Assembly: GCA_016647705.1 (NCBI GenBank)
Contig: CM028328.1
Coordinates: 49,089,647-49,153,646 of the forward strand
DNA from: Eucommia ulmoides
Lineage: Eukaryota; Streptophyta; Magnoliopsida; Garryales; Eucommiaceae
Reading direction: 5' to 3'
DNA: 64,000 nt
The notes under the pieces were generated by a model. It did not search any database. It worked only from the letters and a program-made list of their open reading frames with translations, and was not told where the DNA came from. Positions 48,001 through 60,208 of the stretch are shown piece by piece (within the stretch, counting starts at the first letter, position 1; each line of letters opens with the position of its first letter). The translations under genes were made by a program, and so were the position numbers.

Positions 48001-48590
48001 TAGTTAAATGAAGATCCCAAAATCTAAGTTCAAATAGACAATCGAATTATAAAAGTGATTGTGGGTATATCACTGAGTAGATAAAATCTACGGCTCATTC
48101 CTATAATATAACAATGATATCTGCAATATGGTTAAGGATAAGTATTACTTTTAATGATTTCTATATCTTGAAAAATTTCAAGTGGGGTATAGTAGAATAC
48201 TCTTTATAGAATATCATATATATGAGTGAGAACTAAGTTGGTTCTGAGAGAATGAAAATGTTAAATTCTCTAGAAGCACTCATGATATACCAGGGTGTTC
48301 AGGGCTAAAATAAACGCAACCATAGAATGAAAAGTGTCTAGAAGATAACTATGTAGTTTCTATTTTCTTGATTTACATGAAAGGACGAACAATTCAAGAC
48401 ATCATGTTCATTGGTTGGCGGAGTAAATCCGATGGATTCTTACTAAGGAAGGTTCAAGGCCAAAAGTTACCTCCCTTGATGTGGTTATTTTCTTTTTGAG
48501 CTCTCTCACTCTCTCTCTATTTCTCTCTCTTGTTTTGAGTCTGCATTTCATATGCATATTTATCCGATCAATTTTCATTCATGTAGGGAT

Positions 48591-50199
48591 TGTTGTATTA
48601 AATAATTTTTTTGGGTATTTTGTGACCCTATTGTTTGTGAGACCCAATAATAATTTAGGATGTATAAATATACTAATGTGTTCTGTTTGGTGAGCAGATG
48701 AATGTAATATAGGTGAATTAAAATTGTTCATTCAAGTATCTACTTGAAGAAATTGATTTAGATGTAATGGGGTTATCCTACATCAATAACCTAAGAAGAT
48801 GAAAAATCATTTATTAAAGCTCGAGATACCTTTTGTAGATAAGTCCTCTAGGGCATTGAAATATATAGATATAAAGAAGGCTAAAGGTTATAAAATAAAT
48901 AAAGCCACACGTGCGCGCGTCTTGGGCCTAAGCCTTGGGCCTTGTGACTCTTGGGGCTCTTGGGGAACGCTTAGCTTAGACTTGATACGTTTTGTACCAA
49001 CTCAAAAAAAAATTTCAAGCCAAACACAACCTAAAGTACATATTGTAGATTTTATAACTTGAGAAAAGTTATAAACCCGAAGGTTGTCTTTTCAGGTGCG
49101 TAACTGCTGAGAGTTACAAAAATTTGAAGACTTTTCAGGTGTGTAACTGTATGAAAGTTACTGTTGTCCATTGAATGCCTTAAATCTCAAACTTCTTCAG
49201 GTTGATTTTTCGCTCCCTACAAAAGTGCATGCATTCTCAAGATTAGACATCTCATGTGTTGTATTGCATTCTTGTTTTCAGCAGAAAGTTTTTTCATCTT
49301 TCTTGTTATTGTTTTTGAGAGAGTTCTTGATAGATTTCTGCATTTTTCTTGTTCACCCAGCTTCAAGATTCTATTGTTGGTACCAGTAGCAGTATAATTG
49401 TTATGTACTGGGAGACAGACGCTCTTTCAACCGTAAGCACCTAGCGGGGGCGAAATATGTTTTAAGGACAAATAGTCAAACGATTGCCTCGATCTTCCAT
49501 TCTGGTATTTAAGTTTCTGTTTTCTATTACTACATAGTAAGTTTCCTGTTTCTGTTTGTTCTATTATTTTACAACAATTATTATTCTTTCTATTTTTGTT
49601 TTCCTTCTGGATTGTAATATATTTTCTTGTAATGTCATCTAGAATGTTTCTGTAACAAATAAATCAAAATTGTTTCTTCTTTATTTTTATTCTCTAATTA
49701 ATAATTGATTAAATAATTAATTATTTAATTAATTTTTTAACTTAAAATTATCGACAATCTAAAAGTAGATTTGCCAAATTATTTTATACAATTCTGATTT
49801 TTTTTTGTTTAAAAACATTCTAGTAACAAAGTTTCTTATATTCTTTGTTTGTGTTTTTTTTATAAGAAATATGTCATCAAATGATGTTGTTCTTACTGCT
49901 GTGGTGGCTTTAAATTAAGGTGTTGCATCACTTGTTGTGCTTGCGCTTGTTGCGTATCCTATGTCGACTCCACATGGAGAAAAGTCGGAGAAGTTTGATG
50001 AAAACTTCTTTAAAAGATGGCAGTAGAAGACGTTGCTCTACCTGACAACATTGAATTTGGCAATATTCCTCCGCGAGAGTGCTCCTGCCATGACTAAACA
50101 GTTTGACACTCAGGCTGTTGCTGCTGTTGATGCATGGAAACATTCTGATTTCGTATGCAAGAACTATATCCTGAATGGATTGAGTAATCACTCTACAAT
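48591..50199 (+). mobile_element. Shared copia LTR plus truncated second element
   Basis: The LTR starting TGTTGTATTAAATAA at 48591 ends element B, yet similarity to 37460 onward continues past the LTR into leader and gag. An ATG near 49870, then EKSEKF-like and AWKHSDFVCKNYILNGLSN words, parallel 38827-39160. So a second, head-to-tail copia copy starts here and is cut off at 50199 in mid-gag. Because homology runs through the LTR end, the exact LTR/leader boundary (about 49.7 kb) cannot be read from this pair. Broken. Confidence 0.85.
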
Positions 50200-51739
50200 G
50201 TGTATTTCAACAAAATCAATTTCTCTTTTAAAGTGAAGGTTGATTGTTCTTGATTGTCATTAATGAAATTAGTAGGTCTCCCTATATAGAATTCAAACAA
50301 TGCCTATAACGGGTAGTTTTCAAAAGATAAGAAAAAAAATAACACTTTAAGACACCACATATAATAGAATATCAAAATAGATATATTTATTTTAAAAATA
50401 CTCTTAGAAAAGCTTGATTTGATTCCCAAAACCTTTTCTTATTAAAAACTCTTAAATATAGGAACTAGTTTTACTAATTTAATTCATATAATTAATTAAT
50501 ATAAGGACCAATATAATAGGATTTTAATAACATTTTATATATATTGGCAACATATTCAAATCCCCCAAACAAATATATTTTTCCAATGTTTAAAGCCATA
50601 GGATTTAAGTAAAAGATCATCAAAACTGAAATAGTCAAGTTGACTAAATTAGCACCCATTTGTCAACTGCTTGTCTGCCAGTTGATCGGCCTCTTTCAAT
50701 GTTCCAAAATTTGAATGTTGCCCATTTCCCGTCTAGCAACTGCCACTTTGGTCGGTTGATCGATTTGGCCAGTGGCTTCCACTTTCAATTTCCTTCAAGC
50801 CACTGTTTACGTTAGTCGACTAACCCATTTCATCGGTTGACCAAATTGACCAGTAGCTTCCTCACTCATTTTCCTTCAAGCCACTACTTTGATTAGTTGA
50901 CTGACCTTTTTTGTCGATTGACCGAATCGACCAGAAAGTTTCTATTTTATGTGTTAAAAATATTTTCTTAATTCAATACTTTATCGAAAATATTTTCATG
51001 ATTTTAACACTTTATAAAAATCATTTAGGATCTTGAATTTATCACTTCTGATAATAACACACATAAGATTACTCATTTTAAAGTGTCATGCATGATTCTA
51101 ATTAGATTGCTTTAAAAGCATAAGAATCATGAGTTATTTTACCTATGAATAAAAAAATATTCAATGTTTCAAAGAATCTTCACTATCTTTGCTTTACACC
51201 AATCATGAATTTCTTCATAAAATCTTTGCCTTGTAAATTTTCAACGATTAACTTTTTCAATTCATTCTTTTTCTTATTTGAACACATGGAACTTCTAGTC
51301 TAAAATCACTCAATAAATCCATTAGTTCCATAAAACATCAATGTTCAATCATTTATCAAAACATTATGGTCAACAATCTTACTTTTTTTGAAGATGACAA
51401 CTAATTTTGATGTTTTCTCAATAAAAAATATAACCATACTCCCCATGAATATGAGGACGGGTTTTTAACTCATTTAAGAACTGTAATAAGAACAACATTT
51501 ATAAAACAAACTATTTCAATATAAACAATAAAGCATTATTAAACACTATTGCTCCCCCTATCTAATTTTACAAGTGAATTCATGTTAGGAGAACACATAC
51601 TCTTTTAAAAATATTATATAACTTCTCTCTCTTTGTCATCTCAAAATCGGGGATGAAGGATCAAAAAATTTATTTATAAACAAAACAATTCAAAGAAAAT
51701 TACTTATTATTAGTTTGTAAATTCTCGTGAAACAATTTT
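50200..51739 (-). mobile_element. Reversed copia LTR (partial) and 3' leader
   Basis: On the minus strand the LTR starts TGTTGACCATAATGTTTTGAT (51375) and matches the LTRs at 22140 and 28226, with GGTTGACC-type motifs at 50680-50935 and a tail at 50200 where it is cut. 51376-51700 matches, in reverse, the 3' leader at about 21750-22139, including the CGTCCTCATATTCATGGGGAG stretch. It is the 3' part of an element like the one at 19775-24507. Fossil. Confidence 0.75.
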
Positions 51740-51990
51740 TGTAAGGTCCAATCTTTGCATTAGCATATTTTTAATTGCATTTTACAATAATTGAAAAATA
51801 ATAGGGCCCATTGTGCATTTAAATTTAATCTTAAATTTTTTAAGGGGTTATTAGGGTATTTAAAAATTTTGGGGTTAATATATTAATTTTAAATTGATTT
51901 TAAATTTTTTTTGAACTATTGTGTTATTTAAAATATAATTTCATGAATTTTGAAATATAATTAATACTTAAGGGTAGTTGGTGTAAATAG

Positions 51991-52042
<52 letters not shown>

Positions 52043-53467
52043 GAGTTTGGAAAATATAGTGAATTTATATTTATAAATAAAAATATTTAAATTTTGAATC
52101 ATTTAATTTAAAATAGAATTCTATTAAAATGATAAATTTTTGTATTTCATTGCCTAGTAATATTGTCAATAATTAGTTAATATTTTTCTCTATGGTTAAA
52201 TTATTAATTGATAAATTTTATAAATGCAACAATAAAATTTAAGTTGTATAATTAATATTGAGTTGAGAAAATAAAACGCTTAATTTTAATAAATTTCATA
52301 TAATTAAAAAAATTTGGGAATGAAAAAAGTTGCATTTTAATGTCACGCATTTCATGTCATATTAGATTTATTTAGTTACATTCTTAATTTATGCCCTGTC
52401 GTTGTTAGGTTCACAACTACGACAGTATTTCAACGATAGCCTATTAGCAGTGCAATTTTCGAGGTGAATGTACTGTCTTCTATATGAATTGTCAAATTAT
52501 GTTTTCGTATTAAACTGTGAAACAAAAAGATTTATTAAAATGAATTATTTTATAACATTAAATGGATCCAGTAAATGGTTAAATGTGAAAAATAATTTTT
52601 ATTATTATTATACTACTATGCCATAGTGTGGTCGATAGGAAAGCATGTCCTGCGGGATGTTGTTGGTCCTAACAGGAGGGTATGTACTGTAGAACTTTGT
52701 ATTGTGACCTGACAGGAGAAAAAATCCTGTAGGTGGTTGATATATATTGTTGTTGTTGATGATGATGATGATGATGACTATAATTATCATCATGATATAA
52801 TGGTTTATACCACGTGTTGGCTCCTACAATTGGAGATATTTAATGACCTTAATATTGATGGCAACCTTAAATTGCATAGTTGTACAAGTTACGGTACCGT
52901 TATAACTCCCAATCGTAAGCTGAAACGATCATATGGCTAGTAAGGAAGTATATTTTGGGTATTTTATTATATATATAAGTGATTTGATAAGTTTATTTAT
53001 ATTCAGCTGCTATGTCTTGATGATATCTGTGAATTTTGACCAAGTATGATTATATTTTGTTTTGGGAAGTATATTTTCTTTTGAAAAGTAGATTTTATTA
53101 AATGTTCTTAATCCCTAAATTACTCTTATCTTATGAAAATAGTACACCGATAAAATATTTTATTTCAAGTACCTCAACTAGATGCGGATCCACTATTAGT
53201 GTTAGATCGAGACAGAAGATGTAGTGGGTTTTTTTAAGTTGTCACGAGAGTTGTTGGAAGTGAGTGGATTGGATTTTTATTTTTTATTTTTGTTATGAAA
53301 TAATCGGTTTTGTATAACCACTGAACAATTTGAGTTGATAAAATATTTAAATCTTTTTGGAAAATCTATATCACTAAATAGTTTATAAATACTTGTAGTT
53401 TGTTGGGTAACATCAAGTCGATGTCACGCTTGGCGTCGGTCTTTGGGGCTTGGGGTGGGGTGTAATA
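51740..53467 (+). mobile_element. 1,728-bp solo LTR with ATTTT target duplication
   Basis: It starts TGTAAGGTCCAATC and ends GGGGTGGGGTGTAATA, a decayed form of the GGGTGTGACA end. It shares the GAGGTGAATGTACTGTCTTC stretch with the solo LTR at 13324-15896 (there on the minus strand), so it is the same broad Ty3/gypsy-type family. Flanks are ATTTT (51735-51739) and ATTTT (53468-53472), a perfect 5-bp match. A (TGT)n(GAT)n run sits near 52747-52780. No internal part is attached. Confidence 0.8.
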
Positions 53468-53859
53468 ATTTTCTTAGAGATAATATTTTCAAAAATCAAA
53501 TTTTCCCCATTAAAGTTTTAAAAAACAATATTTCTCAATAAACTACACAAACTAATTTAAAACATCAATATTTTTCATTTGAGATTCAAAATTAGTTAGG
53601 ATTTTTTTTTTTTTTTAACAAATAATATTTATATGGATCAATATGAGTCAATAAGATATTAAGCATTAGAAAGATCCAGAAACATATGCTAATATCCAAG
53701 ATAGCATCATCCATGAACCTAAATAAGACTAAATGTTCATCATACACCCTAAATTACTATTACAGACTGAAATAAGCATTGAAGTTTGTCCGAATAATTT
53801 TACAAATCAAATAAAATATTATTAATGAGGGCAGGAACCAATAATAGGATAGTACGGGT

Positions 53860-55070
53860 TATCCAAGCTACAAGGAGAAGGATACTATCTGATAGTACCC
53901 ATTTGGATGACCAACAGTGCTAGGAGGAATCGACTTATAATACGAACTGGATAGATTGAATATTCCAGTTGGCATGCAAGCTTCGTAAGGTTGCAGATTC
54001 TGCTTCATCCCGTAAGGTTGCTCCATAGAGTTTGTCATTCTTCTGAACCCTACATCCATTGAAGTTGACATCCTTCCAACATCATTTGAGAGTCTATTCA
54101 ACCTGTCAGTTATCCCATCAAGCCATCAATTAACCACTTTAATAAATTACTGAAAATTATCAAACTGATTTTGAAATTGATCCATCATCTGATGTAGACT
54201 TCTGAATCCCATTTCTTCTTCATTTCTCTAATATATTCTTTCTTTCTCTTCTCCTCTCCTTCTCACCTATCGATTTCCCACGAGCTCATACTCCATTAAA
54301 ATAATACTATTTGCATTAAAAAACGATGGGCATATCACAACATAGGATGAACAATATGGCTCAGTAGGGACCCCATACGATTCAAAAATCCTCTTAAGAG
54401 CATCATCGTAAGGTAGAACCCGAGAGGATACTCCTAACTGATAGTTCATATGTTCAAACATGATGTCATCAAGATCAATATTTTTTCCTTCTATTATGGT
54501 CAACAACAAATATAGGTTAAAGTCAGTAACAATGGCATGACTCATTCATTTAGGAATAATAGAATATGTGATTATAAAGTGAAGAATCCTATTTTCTAAA
54601 CTCAATGTCCTATCTTTGTTGCCGACAAGATTCAAATTCCTCCGAACTCGATTAGCATTAAATTGTTGCACAAGCCAATGAGAATTATTTTGTGGGAAAA
54701 CATCCCCTCTATTAATCCTCAGTATTTTAATGACATCATGAATTGACAAATCAATGTCCAAACCATTAACATATGAAGATATTGAGTTATCTTCAATTGT
54801 TAGATTAGCATAAAACATATTTACCCAGTGAGAAAATCATGGGTTACTTGGTGATAAGAAATAAGTCCAACCCAATCTATTAAAAGTTTCCTCAATATTT
54901 ATATGGTTATTCCTTAGACTTGCAAAATCCACTGGCTTAGCATACACAACTTTGCGATGTATTATGTCCTAATATTTTTTTTCTCAATTTCTTTGTTCCA
55001 AAAATACATAGCATCGAAATTGGGTTTCTTCAAGTTCTTCTTTTTCGCGGTTTGCTTAATACCCATAATC
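53860..55070 (-). mobile_element. Plant transposon-protein-like (Transposase_32 type) fossil
   Basis: Minus-strand segments read FYANLTIEDNSISSYVNGLD, then LSLENRILHFIITYSIIP, and further on LYLLLTIIEGKNIDLDDIMF. These match the pattern of the 'putative plant transposon protein' domain (FYANL...SYVRG..., later HFxxxNLLP, LLLxxxMxGKxINxGxIIFE). A tail at 53870-54100 (NRLSNDVGRMSTSMDVGFRR) resembles the coiled tail often found after it. The domain usually occurs in plant retroelement-associated ORFs; its biochemical role is not established. The copy is broken in a few places. Upstream at 55370-55510 lies an LTR-like promoter stretch. Confidence 0.6.
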
Positions 55071-55364
55071 ACTAATTCAAATGTTTAACCACAAAGAAAT
55101 TATCTAATCTTAACACCAAATCAATGGCATCCAAACCTTCCTTACGTTAAATATGACCAAATGAAACACAAAAGAGACATAAATCTTAATTGATGGTTGA
55201 AATACTATTGAATGTATTGAAATCATAAGATCTACCTTTGAAACGCTCCAATCCAACCCGAAAGTGTAGAGATATTTGAGTTTGGTTGAAGGATTTTAGT
55301 TATACAAGGTTGGTTTGAGAGGAGAGATGGAAAGTTTCAGACAAAACAAGTGGAACTTGGAAAG

Positions 55365-55510
55365 GCTATAAATATGAAGTGGGTCGGTTAACCGATACTA
55401 CATCGGTTGACCGGCCTATTTTTCTTAAAAATGCACCAGCTTTAGTGCATTTTTTCAGTTGATCGAGGACCCGGTCGGTCGACTGATTAACACAATATTT
55501 GAACCTTTTG
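55365..55510 (-). promoter_or_regulatory. LTR-like promoter: GGTCAACCG motifs and TATA
   Basis: On the minus strand, several GTCGACCGACC / GGTCAACCGATG / GGTTAACCGACC motifs are followed by ATATTTATAG. The same order (motif cluster, then TATTTATAG) occurs in the copia LTR at 28690-29340, and a similar order at 22615-23302. I infer a remnant LTR promoter driving the fossil ORF to its left. Confidence 0.45.
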
Positions 55511-55599
55511 TTTTGCTTATCCTCATTTATTTTTCTTTTTTATCCATATAAATATTTATTAAAAAAATATTTTAACACATTAAAATTAACACACAAAAT

Positions 55600-56950
55600 A
55601 AATCTAAACATTATAAAAATGCGAAACATCTGTCTCCCGAACAAAATTAACATATTTATACTTTAGAAAGTTCAACATACATGATTCGTCCTTGGGAACG
55701 ATTGGTGTGTGTACCTTAGATTGGTTTTCAATACAAATCTTGATTTCCTTTGAATCAACGGATTTATCCTTTGACTTATTTACCATGATAATGTCTTCTT
55801 TTTGTAAGACAATTTTCCATAACGATCGCCTTGCCTTTATGTGATACTTGAGGTTGCTTTGACTTGTTACGATCTATAATGACTTTATACACTCGTTTTT
55901 TCTTATTCTAATTTCATTCTCTTTATCAGTGATAATCATTATTTTGTCTCCTATACTGAAATTGTGGCTTTCTAAAGTTTTTCTTAAATTTTTGCATATC
56001 TTATTGATTCATCGTTTTATCAGTTCAAATCTGGGATCTTTCTTTTGTATATAATTTCCATTTGTCTTTCTTGGCCTGATGAATCAACCATTCATACTTG
56101 CATGAAAGTTTTTTTTCTAGATATCTAGTTATTTCTGAATCCAACTGGGTAACCATGCAATAGTTAAACCATTTTTCAAGATAACCAAACTTTTCATAAT
56201 AATAACATCTAAAATCATTAGCAGGTTTCTTAGGATAATCAACTTTTCGTGTAGGAGCACGATATCGATATTGATATTGAAGAACTGCTTTAGGGACTAC
56301 TAGTGTTTTTTAAAAATTTAATTTTTCACAATACTCTTAAATTTATCCACTGCCTCAAACTCTTTTTGCGCCTTTTCAAGTGATCGTTCTAATGAATTGA
56401 CATTTACCTAAAGACCAAAATTATTGTTATGCATAAATTCAAGATCATTCTTAAGAATACGACAATCATTTTCAACAAAATGAATTTTTAAACGAGCTCT
56501 ATCAAGTTCACATCTTGCATTCTTTAATTCAATATTTAAAGCCTCATTTAAAGTTTTAATAATTGTCCTTTTAAAATCACTGTGCTAAAAATTTGAAACA
56601 TTAATTTTGAAAAAAAATAAATTCTTCTTTAAGCCAGTCAATCCTTTCAAGAAGCTTATCTATTTCAGATAGAGCATTCAAAAATTCAGCAATTTCAAAA
56701 TATTTGTCTAAATTCTTCTTCGTAAGAGATTTAGTAGTACTAAACTTTTGTTTTCAAGAATAGCAATTTTTTGCTTAAGTTTCAAATTTTTTTAACAAAA
56801 ACATATGTAAGAGTAATCAGTGTCTCAATAACCTTATCGGTAGCCTCATTATCACTATCTTTATCATTCTCACTAATAAATCCATGATTATTTGAACAAG
56901 CAGGAGATTCACACAAAGCATTGGGGTAAATAGGACGTAATCCCTGAATT
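55600..56950 (-). mobile_element. Copia gag C-terminal region, fossil
   Basis: Minus-strand pieces include a zinc-knuckle-like CYYYEKFGYLEKWF followed by KYEWLIHQAKKDKWKL near 56080-56210. Upstream are lysine/glutamate-rich coiled-coil-like stretches (IDKLLERIDWLKEEF near 56640) like the gag linker of the copia fragment at 20.5 kb. No enzyme domain follows. Broken; the lineage is tentative. Confidence 0.5.
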
Positions 56951-56984
56951 TTGAGTCAGTAAAATTTTAAAAGTCTATTTCAAT

Positions 56985-57093
56985 TTTCATTTAGTTGTAT
57001 ATTTGTTATTCAAGTTACATTTGTTTTTTGTTAGGTAATATCAAGTCGAGGTCATGCCTAGCCTCTGTCATGGGGTCTGGGGTGGGTGTGACA
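56985..57093 (+). mobile_element. LTR 3'-end fragment
   Basis: The stretch from TTGTTAGGTAATATCAAGTC to GGGGTGGGTGTGACA (57093) matches the end of the solo LTR at 53401-53467. It stops exactly at the CA terminus, where the Tat pol fossil begins. Confidence 0.65.
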
Positions 57094-58579
57094 AGGGTGG
57101 TCGGTCTCCACAGTGGACACGTAGTCTATGAAAGTGAAATTAGAGATGAAGTTGGCAAATACATGTCCTTTGATATTTATATTTGGTCAGTATTCAATGA
57201 CGAACTGTCCAAGTTCAAAACTCAACTATTTAAGCCTTCCCGAGACGTTTGGGGAGTACAATATCTGACCTAGGGGATGGCCAGTGAGCACCACTATAGT
57301 GTGCACTTAAAAGCATTGTCTCAAAATTCTTGAGCCTACCGGTAAGGTATGGGCTAGCTTCTCAAGCCTTGAGTATCTTATCTCAGCATCCATGATAACT
57401 CTGCTAGAGTAGTAAATGGGGCTCTAGGCACCATCCTATTTTCTTACTAAAGCAACACTCATCGCAGTTATGAAGGTAAAAATATATAAGTATAGATCAT
57501 CTCCTAGTCGCTATGCTAAGAAAGAGAGCTGAGATGAGGTAGGTTTTGAGCTCTTGAACGCAGCCTTACACTTCTCTGTCTATGCGAAGGTCTTGTTGCC
57601 ACAGAGGACTTTGAAAAATGGTAGACATCGATTGGAGGCCCTCATGATGAACCAATTCAGGGATGCAATCCTACCTATGGGAATTTAAACCTTATTCTTG
57701 TTGCACAATGAGGACATACTGAGTACCGCGTTGATCTAGTCGGGGTTGGCGCTGATTCCATGTTGGGAGACTATGTACCCGAGAAACTTTCTTGCTCAAA
57801 TTCCAAAGATGCATTTATTCAAGTTGAGTTTCATGTGGTAAGCTCTGAACTTGTCAAAGCAACCCTAGAGGTGTGCAAAGTGGTTGGGTGCCCATAGGCT
57901 CTTAACCATCATATCATCGATGTACACCTCAATAGTCTTCCAGATCTCCTCTTTTAACATTTTGTTCACCAAGCACTGGTACATGGCCCCAACATTGTGG
58001 AGCCCAAAGGGCATGATCTTGTAGAAATATGTCCCCTAGTATGTGATGAATGAGGTTTATCTCTTATCCAGGGAGGACATAAGAATTTGTTTGTACCCTG
58101 CATAGTCGTCAAGGAAGTTGGGGAGCTCGTATCCCGCAATGACGTTAATCATTATATCAATTCTGGACAAAAGAAATTCCTTAGGGCACACATTATTCAG
58201 GTCCTTGAAGTCCACACAAAGCCTATATTTGTTCTCTGCCTACAGTACAAGGACCATGTTGGACAACCAGTCCGAAAAATTCATCTTTTCCACCAAGTGC
58301 GATTTTACTAACTTGTCCATTTCCTACTTGATGATAGATTGTTGATCGGGATAGAACTTTATACATTTCTACCTAATGAGTGGGTGATGTGGGTTTGCAT
58401 TAAGTCAATGCATGGCCACATTAGGGTCTATCCCTAGGAGCTTGTTATGGGACCAATCAAAGACGTTGTATTTTCTGCAGATGATCTCGATGAGAGATTC
58501 TCATTAATCTAGAGACAACTGTGACCCTATCCTCACTATGCACTCCACGTAGGTCGAGTAGATGGGCATATCCACTAGG

Positions 58580-59900
58580 TGTTGTGAATTCTATTGCTAT
58601 TAATTACCCACAGTGTACGAGGTCGAACAAATAATAAAGTAAGTGAGTGAGGGATTGGTAATGAGAAATTAGTTAAGTACCGCAATTAAAATGACCTAAT
58701 TTTATTTAAGCTATTAATGATTATTTGAAGAGAATTTTGATTAACTATTAAATATCAAATGTTAACAAATTCATTAGAAAAAATAGACTTCGAAGGAATT
58801 AAGATTCTAGGGGGATGTTGAATTTATGTGTTGAACTATACTGATCCTTACGGTTGTTAATTGATTTCATGTCTAATCATTAGTCGTGGGTGCTTGAATT
58901 AACCTCATTTCCACCTCTCGAATGCGAAATAAGATAATTTGTACAATTATTTGAGTCAATATTTTTATTAAACTCAACTAATTATCCAATCATTTTGTTT
59001 TGCCCATTTAATGACTACTCAGTTTATATTAGCCTCTCACACTTAATATAATCAGGGTTGTATTTTTTCTATTTCAATACATAAAATTATCACATCTCGA
59101 ATGCATAATTTTATACATCTTGTATATCCAATTTACCTTTCGTATAAATTAGCCAATATGCATAAGAAATACAAATGATGTTAACAGAAATTCAATTAAC
59201 AACGTCTTAGGATTTTATAACATGGTTCAATAATTCATTCAACACCCCTAGAAATGGGTGATTGAGCCGAGTGCGATCATATTGTTCATCAAAATAAATT
59301 TAGTATCGTTCAAACAAGAACTCATGAATCGTATAAGAAAGACAATTACAAATATCATATTTAGCATATACAAAAAGTAACGAGATGAGAAAAGAAGAAA
59401 AACTAGATTTGGCGAAGAGGTTTAGGTCTTCAATCTCGATTTTGATCTTCTTGATTCCAATCTTGGGAATTCTCTCTACCAAATTCGTCCAATCGGCTCT
59501 CCAAAGTTCATCCTCTAATTCCTCTCTAAGTCCGGTGGTGTCCACCCTACTCAAAATTCGAGAAAACTTCTTTTTCAGTCCTCCAGACTAGAGGGTTGGC
59601 ACTGCAGCCTCAAATTCCGGCTGCAACGCCACCCTAAAGAAAATTAGGGCAACGATAATGGAGCTTAAGCGCCAAAAAGTGAAAGGGATTATTCGTTGCA
59701 GCGCCATTCTATTTGGCACTGCAACCCATCTGCTGCTGGATTTCTTCCTCTTGATTGTACTGTTTTGATCTGTTTTCTCCGTTTTCCTAGACCTACACAA
59801 TAAAATCGAATAAAATTAGGAACTACACCCAAAAACACTGAAAATCACTCAAAACTAACACTTAATTATGGGGATATAGTGATTAGAAATCAACTTATCA
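58580..59900 (-). mobile_element. LTR-like insert in Tat pol
   Basis: Pol similarity stops at about 58575 and resumes at about 59901. The inserted ~1.32 kb ends CAACTTATCA on the right (minus start TGATAAGTTG) and begins near TTGTGAATTC on the left, with a CCCACAGTGTACGAGGTCG-like box resembling the 3' end of some plant LTRs. No coding. Probably a solo LTR. I could not fix a target duplication. Confidence 0.5.
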
Positions 59901-60208
59901 CCAGATCCTTATGTGTTCGGGGGTTGGGCTCCTCATCACAGGGGGTCTTCAATGGTTACAGGGATGAGTTTGGTGCCCTGTACCAAGTACTCAGTCCCCT
60001 ATATTGATTGTTATTTCGACTTCTTAAGGGCCTTGCAATTACTAGCCCTTGATATTTCCTAGTCCCCCGGAGTACGCCCACACTGTGCTCAATAGGATAT
60101 TTCATCACTTGATGATAAAGAGAGTTCACCGCTTCCAACACAAGATTTTCGATCGGCCCATGATGGCATTATAGGGTGATGTCCTGTCCACCGCCAAGAA
60201 CTTGCTCC

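Larger units (their letters stand above)
37460..48590 (+). mobile_element. Ty1/copia element B: 5' LTR, gag-pol (fossil)
   Basis: The 5' LTR starts TGTTGTATTAAATGA at 37460 and matches 48591 onward. Gag starts about 38827 (MSSNDVDV), with EKSEKFDGSFFKIWQQKI and DAWKHSDF-like copia gag words. A CCHC knuckle (CYTCSKMGHRAQDC) lies near 39626. Protease (WNVDTG) is reached at 39812 and is split by the gypsy insert 39828-45015, resuming at 45021. Then come the GAG-pre-integrase and integrase core (WHGRLGH, SPQQNGVVERNN; about 45400-46100), RT (YVDDLLI near 47036; about 46490-47300) and RNase H (about 47340-47980; KSRHIRQRHNTVRQL). All domains are in copia order. The coding region has roughly ten breaks, so it is dead. 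A polypurine-like GTAGGGAT precedes the right LTR. The two LTRs differ at roughly one base in six over the first ~110, so it is an old copy. Confidence 0.9.
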
